Source of the DNA: Anseranas semipalmata
Taxonomy: Eukaryota; Chordata; Aves; Anseriformes; Anseranatidae
DNA: 64,000 nt
Assembly: GCA_013399115.1 (NCBI GenBank)
Contig: VXAA01003315.1
Coordinates: 514,197-578,196 of the forward strand
Direction of reading: 5' to 3'
The notes below the pieces were generated by a model. It searched no databases. It worked only from the letters and a program-made list of their open reading frames with translations, and was not told where the DNA came from. Position numbers and translations under genes: made by a program. Shown piece by piece: positions 39,709 through 51,545 of this stretch. The stretch's first letter is position 1; the number at the start of each line of letters is the position of its first letter.

Positions 39709-41313
39709 GTAAGCAAATCTACACTGATCCTTCCCCTGTTCTGCATGTAAAAATATGTAATCTTGTTTTGTAAAAAGATGTTTGACACTGGAAACAATTT
39801 TCCTATGTAGTGATAATATCTGATATCAGTATTCTTAGGTTTATAATACTGTACCATTGTGGCCACAGCTTGGAATAAGCTCTTTCTGGGGAGAATCTGG
39901 TGTGCAGAATATAATGGAGATGGATTTCAGCACAGCCGTAATTTGACCTCTCTTTCCCTTGCATTCAGGTTTCCAAGTACAAATAGTATCTTTTAGGTAT
40001 TGATATCTATCAACAAATCTAAGTGAGATCAGTTGCAAGGACTTTAATTTAGGTCTTTAAAGTACCAAAAGAAAAAGAGAAGCAAGATTTTAAATATTTG
40101 GTCTAAACACTTACAGGCAATTAACTTAACAAGGAATTAATTACTTACTTTAGAAAAGGCATAACCATTTGTATCAATACACTGAATCATAAACATTGTG
40201 GCAATCTTCACACATTTGCTACTCATCAATAACCATTAGCATTCATTGTTATACCATTCATTTTTAGGATCTTTTAACATTCTTGTAGCAACTTTTTTTT
40301 GCTCTTATTAGGTGCTTAGCAAAGTTGATATCTTTATTCATTTTAGAATATCAGTATTTAGTATTGGTAGAGAAAAGATTGCACAGATAGCAGTGAAATA
40401 ACTAAAATGAAATCTATAACAAATACATATAATACATATTCTTTGCTAAGTGATGCAAATTCATTTTTAATGTATGTTTCCAAATACATTAGTATCAGTT
40501 CCTAATTATGATATTGTCCTTGCCACACACATTGCAGTGCAGGATGCCCTCCTACAGAAGGTAAAAACATAGCTCAAAATGTATCGTGCAAAACTACTTT
40601 TAAAATTATTTGCTTGACACATGTGCCATGTGACAGATCAGTGGGAGCTTAGAAAGGAAGTAAACTCAGGTTGAATAACAGAAATTTGTATTCCAGAAAT
40701 AGTATAAAATACTATTTTATCTTCAGCATAGTATTTTATTTCCTGTATATAACTTTGCATATAATCAGGAGGTGTGGCTTACAGTGCCACCCCTAAGGAT
40801 GTTTCTATCCCTTGTTTAATAGAGATGCTGTTATGATATAACATGAGATTTTATTGCTACCCCAGAGACTAACGTTTCCTCTTTGTCTTATAGTACTATG
40901 TGATTATTGTAAAGAGACCTTCTATGGCAAAGGACAGTACTAAATATCTATTTTGGTATTTGGCTCTGGGTACTGTATTGGACTACTTTCAGAATTATTT
41001 TGGTTACCAGGTTAACTGGTTTTCACCTAAGCTGTCTTGAGTTTATACACTGAATAAGCCCAAAATTCTCATCTGAAAGGAAATTATTCTCTCTGGAGTA
41101 AAAAAGCTGAATAATAGAATATGTTTGGGAAAATAACTAGATTAGGCAATAAACATGTTTGCATTCCAATGTTTTCATACTTATAAAAAATGTTTTGCAT
41201 TGATTAGCAGTCTGCTGGCTAAATAATGAGGTTTTGAAAACTCTAACCTTCATTTCACTCATGGCTTCTGTTTCATCTCAGGAATGATTTATCAGATAGA
41301 TTTTTTTTTTTTT

Positions 41314-41518
41314 NNNNNNNNNNNNNNNNNNNNNNNNNNNNNNNNNNNNNNNNNNNNNNNNNNNNNNNNNNNNNNNNNNNNNNNNNNNNNNNNNNNNNNN
41401 NNNNNNNNNNNNNNNNNNNNNNNNNNNNNNNNNNNNNNNNNNNNNNNNNNNNNNNNNNNNNNNNNNNNNNNNNNNNNNNNNNNNNNNNNNNNNNNNNNNN
41501 NNNNNNNNNNNNNNNNNN
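41314..41518. other. Assembly gap of 205 Ns flanked by T13 and A10
   Basis: A run of T enters the gap and a run of A leaves it, so the missing sequence may include repeat tails or an inverted low-complexity structure. Apparent reading frames across it consist of unknown residues. Confidence 0.95.
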
Positions 41519-43912
41519 AAAAAAAAAAGATGATTTGAGATGTATTCCCAAGCCAAAACTGTGTTTCAAAGCCTATGGACTGTATACAGTTCTGAGTGTG
41601 GTTTTGTATTCAAATTATTATCTTTGTGCCGCTGTCCTCAGCTTCTAAGTAAGATAAATATTCAAATTGGAAATATTTATCTGATTTACAAGAAAAGTAA
41701 GGGTTATGTGATTCACTATTAATTGAAAACTTCAGTTGTCAAATAAGTTCTTGTTTATAAAACCCTAGGGGTAAACTCTTCCATATTTCTCTCTTCAGCT
41801 CTTGTCACATCAGAAGGAGATGCTTCATTTCCTATTATTACTATAACTCAAAATTCTTACTTCTTCACTCCACTCTGAAAATTGTAAAAGAAGCAGTTGT
41901 CTGAAATATGAAAATGGTATTGGCAGATATTTAACATTTATACGGGCTTCATTCAAATAAATGTCAAAAAAGGTCAAAGTTTTGCATCAGCCTTCTATTC
42001 CAATTCAGCTTTTGAATTCTTAGGAAATTGCAGTGCATTAATTCCTTTTCAGCTTCTGATGTTACAAACTCTTTTTGGCAAAGAAACTAAACCAATTTCT
42101 TAGAAAAATAACAGGCATTGCAATTTAATTATTCCTTGAAATTTTAGTGATATAGGTCATGACTGCCTCTTATCGATGTTGTAAAGCAATCAAATCATAA
42201 TACGCGGGCTTAGCTAAAAATTAATACATGTAACTAAAAATGTAAATCTAAAAAAAAAAAAAATTTGATTTATAAATTAAATTATAAAACTATGAAATAT
42301 ATATTTACAACATGCATTTGCTTAAAATCTTCCTAGATGCATGTACGGCTTTCAGAAGGTAGGAAGGTTGCAACTATAATGAATATTATGTGGTACATTA
42401 TTAATGGACTCTGTTAAGAGGGTTTACTAATACATGGAAAAAGATTTACCAATAGCTCTTCTTAAGTGTATACAACTTTACAGAGAAAGCCAGATGGTTC
42501 ATTGGTAATATTCATGGTACTAATGAACACGTAACTTTTGCACAGACCAACATAGTTGAATTATGTGTGGCACCAGACTTGTCCATCTCTGATGGAGACT
42601 GTGTGACATGGTATAGGGCGCTCACTACCTGTTGCCCCAGGTGTAAATGAATGAGACAAGTGACAATGCAGTGGAGGCAGCCAGCATTGCGGGCACGCTG
42701 GAAGCTGGACCTAAACCCTGTGTGACCCCTGTGCTAAGGCTCATCATATTTCTCTGTGGTTAGGGCATTTCCATCCATCCTGTTTCAGTTTGTAAAGAGA
42801 TAATGAAGCCAGTAAAAAATACTTCATGTTAAAAGCCCTGAATGACGGAGTATCCTTTCTGTCTCTAAACTATATCCAGTTGCAGCTGCCAGATGCACAG
42901 CTGAGAAAATATAGCTCCAGCTGCTTCTGCCTCCCACCTCGTCCTTCCATCACAGACAACATGCAATTTCCTGAATGGGAAGTCACAAAGTGCAGTAGTC
43001 ATCCTAATTACTACTGCCTTACATCTTGTTCTTGCAAGCAATGCTTCACTTTTCAGGAGTGCATAAAATCTGGGTCGCTTTTCCATCTAGTACCAGCTCA
43101 GTTCCCTGCTGTGTAGGTATATCTGGATGCATATGCGCTACACTGTCAGCTTGGAAGGCTCCTGCCTGGTAATGTCTGGCAAGTGCAGCAGAGTGCTGCA
43201 GGGAGCTGCACCAGCTACCTGAGGTACCAGAGCTGTATTTCCAGCTGGGTGCATAGCGGGCACTGGCTGTGCAATCCTGTGGAGTAACAGAGCCTACTAG
43301 CTGGGAGCAGTGCCACAGAGCACTTTATCCCACTTGCACTACCTGTCTCACTGAAAAGTAATTCAAATGCCCTTCTACAACATTGGATTGTGCTATGAAA
43401 CCATGGCTAACAAGGAGATGTGGAAGATCTTAACCACTCTCTGGTTGTTTCCACTTTGCCTGAGAAGGTCACCTTATTTTTGTTACATGTCCTATAGGTA
43501 GAAAGAGTCCTGTATATGACACACTCTGTATATTGTAGAATATTTCAGGATGTTTGCTCGGTTTTTCCTGTCGATATTGTTTGGTTTTGCAATGAATGCT
43601 GAAATGGTGGTTGGAATGACACTGAAGCTAGCAGTTAGGATCTTCTGCAGTGAAGCAGAAGAACATGTTGAGAGAGTAATTTGGAATTCGCATCTCTGGC
43701 CATCCAAGTGAACATCCCGAACACCAGGTTATTGTATATTCAAATGTGGGGGACATACTCAATTTCTCCTGATGGCATTATTATTTTATTGAGACAGACA
43801 CTGTGGCTCTAGTCCACTCCTCAGGGCACCCACCTGTCAGGTGGGATATCTGCTCAGTGAATATTGCTTTTATAGGCAAAGTGAAATGGCTGCCACAGAA
43901 GAGACTGTACAT

Positions 43913-43939
43913 ATTCCTGCATATTCTATATGCAGGAAT
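43913..43939. other. Short perfect inverted repeat (11-bp stem, 5-base loop)
   Basis: ATTCCTGCATA pairs with TATGCAGGAAT around the loop TTCTA. A GTAC on each side could extend the stem across an asymmetric bulge. It is too short for a typical microRNA precursor, and its function is unknown. Confidence 0.6.
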
Positions 43940-45022
43940 TGAAGTACTCCACTCAGGTAGGAAATCCTTCTCCCAGCAAAAGGAACTGACTATGTGGCCT
44001 AAGTTAAGTTCTTTAGCTTTAAGGCAAATGAATAAAAGGGAACATCAGTATCAGTTTTGTAAAACTAGTTCACATTTTTCTCTAATCCAAGTTATTTGGT
44101 AACAACGAAGACTGTGTTTTTTGATGAATGGATTAATGACAAATTAAAACAAAAAAAACACCTCTACCTAGCTATGGACTTCAGCACAATGGGGATTGGG
44201 TCATGGCACGTGGACACTTAACATTAGGAGAAGAAATCCTTAAGTGTCAGTCCAAGATCACTTCTTCTCCAGCTTCAGGGATTTTCAGAGAGAAATTTAA
44301 GCACTGCTAATTCCAGGGGATACAGTTACTAGGCCCTAAGTGGCCACTACTGGCCCTAAGTGGCCAGTACACCCCATTTCAATAACTTACCTCATTTCCC
44401 TAGAAAATGTAGAAAATGCATAACACAAACCTTTCAGATCAGTTGTATAAGCACACCCTTTCAGCTAATTCACACTGGGTAGCTCTAGTGTTTACTGAAG
44501 AGTAAAACTAGTGCTTACTGAAGAGATGGCACTGAAAAATATGAGAAATATGGAATTGTCTTTTGTGCGTTTTACTTTTCTCAGCCAGTAGGACTCTGCT
44601 TGGTAATGTGTAAGTGTAAGAGAATTCCACATTTACTGAACTATTGAGCAGTAATTCCAAAACCAATTAATTCAAACAAGGTCACATTGCATGAGGGAGT
44701 TTTCAATTACAGCTCATACTGTTGCTCAGAATGCCTGAGGAATTGCAGGTTTCCTTTCTACTGGCTTAAAGCTATTTTCAGCTTTCCATTTTTGAAATAA
44801 GGGGCTATGCAGGATGAATTTTTATAGTGCATGTTTGATTTTGAGCCACAAAACACTCATTGTCACTAAAGTGATTGCATGGTCACGTACCTACAAACAT
44901 AAAGGCACGAGAATGTGGTAATTCATCTAGAGGTCGTGTTGTTTCATAGAACAGTCGCCCCTAGGGACCCCGAAAGGACCAATTTTCTGGTTGCTCTCTG
45001 AACACTAATGACAGTAGTTATC

Positions 45023-45047
45023 GTTGTTTGTTTGTTTGTTTGTTTTC
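45023..45047. repeat. (GTTT)n microsatellite
   Basis: Five to six GTTT units lie just upstream of the first copy of the 121-bp duplicated block. Confidence 0.8.
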
Positions 45048-45054
45048 AAAGAAA

Positions 45055-45175
45055 GGAGAATACCAAGCGTAGGCAATAGTTCAGTCATGGAGCTACAACA
45101 TATGCAGCTACTGTAGAGAGTCCAGCAAAGGACCATGAAGACAATGAAGGCACTGGAGCACCTCTTGTATGAGGA
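45055..45175 (+). repeat. Copy 1 of exact 121-bp direct duplication
   Basis: This block runs from ggagaataccaagcg to tatgagga and is repeated at 45177-45297 after a single N at 45176. Its last ~65 bases are the start of the CR1 fragment, cut off abruptly at the N. It is most likely an uncollapsed contig overlap. Confidence 0.9.
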
Positions 45176-45176
45176 N

Positions 45177-45297
45177 GGAGAATACCAAGCGTAGGCAATA
45201 GTTCAGTCATGGAGCTACAACATATGCAGCTACTGTAGAGAGTCCAGCAAAGGACCATGAAGACAATGAAGGCACTGGAGCACCTCTTGTATGAGGA
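45177..45297 (+). repeat. Copy 2 of exact 121-bp direct duplication
   Basis: Second copy at an offset of 122 bases. From about 45231 it runs on uninterrupted into the full CR1 fragment, so this copy is the one continuous with the downstream sequence. Confidence 0.9.
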
Positions 45298-45691
45298 AAG
45301 GCTGAGAGAGCTGGGACTGTTCAGCCTGGAGAAAAGAAGGCTCAGGGGGCATCTTGTCAATGTATTTAAGTATCTGAAGGCAGAGTGTAAAGAGGATAGA
45401 GATAGTCTCTTTCCAGTGGTGCCTAGTGACAGGACAAGAGGCAAGAGGCACAAACTGAAACACAGGAAGCTCCATTTGACCATCAGGAAATGCTTTTTTC
45501 ACTCTGAGGGTGACCAAACCCTGGCACAGGTTGCCCAGAGAGGTTGTGGAGTCTCCCTCCTTGGAGATCTTCAAAAGCCACCTGGACATGGTCCTGGGCA
45601 ACCTGCTCTGGGTGTCCCTGCTTGAGCAGGGGGTTGGACCAGATGGCCTCCGGAGGTCCCTTCTATCCTCATCCAGGCTGTGATTCTATGG
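45231..45691 (+). mobile_element. CR1 LINE fragment including the end of ORF2 and the 3' tail
   Basis: The fragment covers the last ~460 bp of a CR1 retrotransposon. Landmarks are AGAGAGTCCAGCAAAGGACC, TATGAGGAAAGGCTGAGAGA, AGCCTGGAGAAAAGAAGG, CTAGTGACAGGACAAGAGG, GGTTGCCCAGAGAGGTTGTG, GGACATGGTCCTGGGCAACC, and an end at GTGATTCTATGG. The translated frame from about 45257 gives the CR1 reverse-transcriptase tail order (RLRELGLFSLEKRRLRG, then PSDRTRGKRHKLKHR) before it degrades. It is 5'-truncated, inactive, and in sense orientation to DLGAP2. Its first part is also present in the duplicate at 45109-45175. Confidence 0.93.
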
Positions 45692-47397
45692 CACACTGAT
45701 TTTGACTATACAGTGCTAACTTATTGCAGTGCTGCTGTGGTCGTAATACTCTATCCTCAAGTTCTATCCATATATGTTCAAAATCAGAAAAATGCACTCT
45801 TCAGTTCCTAAATGAAAAATGTTTCATGATCTATAAATTCATGATATATATATTTTTTAATTTTCTCAAGAATTAAATACTTCACTCAGGTGGCCACTTA
45901 GATCTTCTTAACCCAATGCACTGTCTAGGAAAACCTAGCCAAATGGGGGAAAACATATGCATGAATTTTCATGTCCACAATTTCTGTTTTCTCTATACTG
46001 AGATTAGAAATAAATGCTAAGTCTTAGAGGTTATTATTGGTAACCATTGCTAAGTAATAGCTTGCAGTGGTGCCCACAACAAGTATATTTAAAACCACAG
46101 AAAACCTTAAGTCCAAATAAGATATAGAAGGCTGTTTTCTCAATTATAATTTGCCTATTGACTTTGCTTAATTACTGTTGGGGCCCCACGGAATTATCTG
46201 GCGTGCTAATTCTCTGCAGGAAACATACTATATATCTGTGGGAGCACTTGAGGATCCTGAGTTAATACTTTGATGCTGTGCCAACTTGTGTGCCTATACT
46301 GTGAGAATAAATCTTATACTAACAAAGAATGAGCCCAGTTATACACTTGGATATGCACACATCATTTTCATTGCTCTGGATGTATCTGGGGGGAATAATT
46401 AGTCTTTAATTCTTTTAAATATATTGAAGTTCTGATGCTATGCTGACACTGCCATTTAATAGCAGTTCTACATTGTGAAAGTGGCCCGGGGAGTTGCTGG
46501 GATGAAGGTGACACAAGTTCTTTGGTTTGAAGATTTCAACAGGGGATGGCCAAGGGGCCACTGCAACTGTTTGTAACTCTGGGATTCCCTGAGATTGGAG
46601 GAAGGCTGTGCTAATCAGGGCTGCCTGGCCTCTTCAGGCTGATGAGGCATGAGAACAGTTGGAGCAGTAGCCAGCAGCTTTTTATAATTTTCATTCTCCT
46701 TGGTACAGATGATCTGCAGAGGCAAAGATAAAAAAATGAAGTTCCTGCCTTGCATCTATGGTTAGTTTAAAAAATGTGTAATGACTGTCTTTCCCTTGCT
46801 CCTGCTGTTCTGTGCTTGACATAATTCCTCCATAACCTATTAGATTTGCCAGACAGCTGGTTCTTCTTTTATTAAAAAGGACACCCATGCCCCCTTTCCT
46901 GGCTGAATTTGGTTTCAAAGCTGTCTGTGGGATGAGTTTTCACAGAGTTTTCTTGGCTTCATTTTCTGAATGATATTATAAAAAAAGAGGAAAAAAAAAA
47001 AAACAGTGGGCAAGAAAGAAAAAAAAAATAATGCAAGGAAGGTGATTCACTGCTCAGGTGTTTGAAGCCTTCCTGACATGATAGAAGCTAACAGAAGCAG
47101 AGGTAAATTTCAGCCCACCTATTTAGCTTGACACTGGCAGGAGGTTTTGTCCTCAGGTGGGTCTGTACAGCTGAGAGAAGCTTGCAGGGTGGGTGAGCCT
47201 TCACCAGCTTAAACATTCATACCGCTTCTTTTCACTTGTAGTAAAAGGAAGGCAGGACCCTTCTCCTGGCAGCAATTCTCCTTCTGCATTCCTCAGTGAA
47301 TGAAAAAAAAAAAAAAAATGTTTAAGGAGTCTTCTCAGGAGCTCTGCATATGTTCAGTCCTGGCTGTTTTGTTGAAGGCATGTATGTCAGGAGCCAT

Positions 47398-47597
47398 AAT
47401 CACAGAATCACAGAGTGGCTGAGGTTGGAAGGGACCTGTGGAGATCATCTGGTCCAACCCCCCTGCCAAGCAGGGTCACCCAGAGCACATTGCACAGGAT
47501 CGCATCCAGGCGGGCTTTCAATATCTCCAAAGAAGGAGATTCCACAGCCTCTCTGGGCAACCTGTTCCAGTGCTCTGTCACCCTCACAGTAAAGAAA
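47398..47597 (-). mobile_element. CR1 LINE fragment, antisense, with CR1 ORF2 C-terminal coding remnant
   Basis: It begins with AATCACAGAATCACAGAGTG, the reversed CR1 tail, then GGTTGGAAGGGACCTGTGGA and the segment around CTGCCAAGCAGGGTCACCCA. On the minus strand it still reads the typical CR1 ORF2 end (FFTVRVTEHWNRLPREAVES, then PSLEILKARLDAILCN). It is truncated at about 47597, and adjoining residues of the open frame are intron sequence. It looks less diverged than the copy at 14474. Confidence 0.93.
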
Positions 47598-50500
47598 CTT
47601 GACGCATGCACTGCAATTACAATGCTTTCTGCGCTGGGCATAGAGAGGTCATTTTGAGTCCTGACGTTCGAATTTTTACTAGCTCACATGTAATATTTCA
47701 TCTGTCATGGGTCTTGGTTCACTAGCTAGTTTAATAACTGTATTGAAGTTGACCACACTTTCCTTGTTGACAAACTGGCCCTCAGCTTTGTTATGCTTTC
47801 AATACAACATGGATATGGGCTGTATTGTAGGTTCTTTATGGTATATACAATCTTCCAAAAAACAGTGTGCAGCCACTGGGGAATTCCTCTCCTGTCCTGT
47901 GGGTCCTAGGAAAGGTACAGGGGCCTGTAAAGGGTATGCGTGACGTGACTGAGCTGCACTTCAAAATAATGATAAGCCCCTTTATGGCAGGGCGGGTCTT
48001 GCTTCCATAGGGTGCCTTCCACTTCTAGAATGTCCATTGGCTTGTAAAGCTGTTTCCGAAAACGTGTTATCAGACATTTAGGGAAGCAAGTTTAGGTGTT
48101 TTCAGTACTTTTCTGCCTCATGGTGAGGGTGTTTTGATTAACGCTCACTACTTACAAATGTGTTCTCCAGAGGGATATTATTTCTAACTTGCAAAATTGC
48201 CTTTTCCAGAAGAACAGAATCCTAGTGGGCAGCTGCCACCCAAATTCTTCTTAGTAACAGACCTGAAGGTAGAGGCAAAGCAAGTTCTTTGCTATTTAAA
48301 TAAAGTTGTATCTATATTTGAGTGGAGAGACACAAAAGTAAAAGAGAAAAACTTTTATAGTAACCTTTAGTTTTACTTCCAACAAATTCTCTGTTTCATT
48401 AATTTAAAAAACCTCTTGGGATGCTTGCACATCTCTGCCAACCCTTCAGCAACTCCCATCCTCTGTTTTCATCTCCCTGAAATGGAGTTTCATCAAAGCT
48501 TATATTTAAGTCTCCATTTCTGTGCCAGGAAATTTGCTCAGACTCAGAGTTACTCTGGAAGGGCAAGTGGTAAACCCGATACTTAAAGCATTACTTGAGG
48601 ATCGTTGAAAATAAAGATGCTAAAACTGGTGACACTTCTACGGTATAACCAGACAGAATTTGCCTTTGGCCAGACAGGTTAGCTGAGTGATGGGGGATTT
48701 GCCTCCACGTCAAGTCATGTAAACATAGGTGCTTTAATGCAAACCAGTTGTCTAAGTTCCCATGACAATAAATTCAGATTCAGTTCAAAAATAAGTGGCT
48801 TGTACCATTTGAGACGTCTACATGGGACCTACAAGAGAATTGCTTCCTCCTGGACAAACAGCTGTATGCTAGGCAGAAGGGCCTAGGACATCTACAAAGG
48901 TGTTAGGTGCCTATGTTTAGGTGAGTTTGACTCAGACTGAATACAGTGTATGGATCCTATTGAGCACTAACAGAGTCGACAAACCTCTACCTATTATAGA
49001 GATATCTTACACTTACCTGATAGCCTGCTGATACTTAGCAACAAACTCTGTACTCACTGTAAATGAAATGTTCAAGCACGTGGAAGGAGCAAGGTTTAGT
49101 CTCAGTATAAAGACCATTAAATTATATACACTGGAAGCCATAGTTTAGACAAACGCCAGAGCGATCCAAGCAGCTCATCACTGCACCTCAAAGGCAACTA
49201 GAGGACATCCAAACAGGTTTAGGGAAGATACTGACTTTGAAGTGAGTAACCTATCATTTGGCTTTGTGAGACTGAGAACACAATATCAAGGACATATCAA
49301 TGAGTCATGGCTTTTTATATGCATTTCTTTTTTCTTATATTAAATACAAATGAACCTTTTGGGATAGTTCTGTGTCCAGAAAAATATGTATATTTCCACT
49401 CTTAGTCTCCTTTCTCCAGTAGAAAAAAGCATAAAATTTCAGTCATAAAAATTTATCTTACCTAATACGTATATCTAAAATGTAGCTGTCAAAGGCAGTC
49501 ACATTAATGTCCTATTATACTCAGTGAAATGTGATTTATCTCCTTTAGAATTGATATCTGTTATGAGATAAGTTGTCCTCTGGACGTCCCTATTTCTCCC
49601 TGTTGCCTATAAAAATAGTCTACAATGATGGCATAGTATGGCTAGCTAACTTTTAGAAATCTGAGTTAAGTCAGGCCTATTCAAATCGCATTATAGGATA
49701 AAACTAAAGATTAAATCCTGGTCCCACTGAAAACAAGGATAAGTGATGTGAAGAGAGCCATGCTCTTACTTGCAGAGTTGAGAGCTCAAAACCCAGCAGC
49801 ATCATTTGCTGTACCTAAATAAAGGACTGGTAGCCTGCAAATAGCTTTCTGAGCATTTTTTTCCACACTGACACCAACTCCAACTGTATCTTGGGTGAAA
49901 TGATTTCTTGATTTGACTATTGCCTGTATTGTTACCAATCTCAAAAGTGAGCTCTGAGGCTGTGTTCAGACTTGTAGCTCTCTATAGATTAAAAGAATGT
50001 TGTAAAGGTATTCAATTATCCTTAATTAAAACATTTTGAAATCATTTAAATTCTTTAACACAGGACCATTATCATAACACACTGTTAAAATTATTCTACT
50101 GTGGAACACTTCCTTAAGGTTAACTGAGCAAACTGTTTTCTCGTCCTACTCAGTTTGGAATTCCATCCTGAAAGTTAAAAAATCACAAGCTGCACATAGT
50201 TACTGGAAGAATTTGAATAGAAAATATACAAACAAAAACAATGATAAGCCTACATAATAGGTCTGTGAGTGCATTTCAAGAGGCTGCTGGAAATTATTTG
50301 ACTTGAGTGATAAGGGTATGTGGGAGGTCAAGAAAAGAGGTTTTTTTAAAGGACAGAATGACAGCAATATTGGTTTGAATCTGTTCTACTGAAAAACATT
50401 TATGAAATTTCTATTGCTTTCAATGTGAAAAGAGTAACCCGGTAACAGCTGCTCTTAGCTTTTGGAGCTGTTTTTTCTCTTTGCTTCTCACTGTTTTGGT

Positions 50501-51142
50501 GATGTGACATGCAATCAGTATTCCAGAAAAGCCTCACATGCATTTTATAAATTAGAGTATGGTTCAAGGTATATTTTTCCTTCCTGCAACTAAAAAACTG
50601 AGATGATGTTTTTTAATGCAACTTCAGTATTTTAGAGGCACATAGGAACTGCTTAGAAGAGCAAAACAGCTGTCAGCACTTTGCTTTGCCGTCTACAGGA
50701 TACTGGTTAGGCTATAATTTCTCGCTAATTAACTGATCTAAAATAGAACCCTTTGTAACTAGTCCATCAGCAATCTATGAGGTTCGTGTTGCCCACATCT
50801 CTTTTAACTTTGGCAAAGGCTTACAGTTTCTGACCTCGATGTCTTGTTTGATTTGCATTTCTGTTTTGAGACTAACATTAATTACACTGTCAAAACAGAT
50901 TTTATCATTTACGTAACATGGGCTGCTTACAGACCTAAGTTTCCTCAATATGGAGGTAATGACTTACGCACTGAATTACTTGATTACAATAATTCCTTTT
51001 ATACTGCTCTCCTCCAAGTTCTAACTGGGAGATTGCAGTGTGTTCTTAGACTCCAGCTTTTTCCAAATTTAGTGGTCACATTTCCACTTAATTGTTAGTT
51101 TCCAGTACAAAATCAGATAGACGTACAGAACTTAAGCTTAAA

Positions 51143-51200
51143 AAGATCTACTATGATTATTGAGTCTAACCTAGTGCACACACAGATTTATAAAAGTGTC
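51143..51200 (-). repeat. Possible old CR1/L3-like remnant
   Basis: AGATCTACTATGATTATTGA followed by GTCTAACCTAG loosely resembles the reversed CR1-clade tail (AGATCATCTAGTCCAACC). A CTCATCCAGTAATTTTGCC segment beyond it is also typical of old CR1-like copies. The match is weak. Confidence 0.3.
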
Positions 51201-51478
51201 TCATCCAGTAATTTTGCCTTACCTCGCTAAATTGTGCTTGAGGTTATGTGTCATATGAATGATTTCTTTTCTTCTCAAGTGTTATATAGGTTCTATTTAG
51301 CACAGACAGGTCAAAACCAGATGCTGCTCAAAAACAGCATTTTATATGGGATTTATATGGCAGCGGTGTCTCAGTGACATCATTTTGAAAAGCACTTTAA
51401 AAAAGTCATTTATAAGAAGCACAAATCTTGCTACTGCTAATCTTCGTAATCTATATCAATAATACATTATGATAAAGG

Positions 51479-51545
51479 TCCAGATCCTGAGTTTGTGTGA
51501 ATTGGTCTGATTCCACTGACTTCAATATCAACTTCAGCAGGGCTA
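51479..51545. repeat. Putative ancient amniote repeat remnant
   Basis: CCAGATCCTGAGTTTGTGTG, GAATTGGTCTGATTCCACTG and ACTTCAATATCAACTTCAGC match the remembered order of an old amniote repeat (GATCCTGAGCTGGTGTAAAT, then TAGCTCCATTGACTTCAATG). It is highly diverged. Family name and borders are uncertain. Confidence 0.4.

Noticed and set aside
45257..45625. 122-residue + strand open frame as a gene
   Set aside because: It is the degraded end of CR1 ORF2 and the CR1 3' tail; it belongs to the transposon fragment.
47408..47641. 77-residue minus-strand open frame as a gene
   Set aside because: Its core is the CR1 ORF2 C-terminus; both ends run into unrelated sequence.
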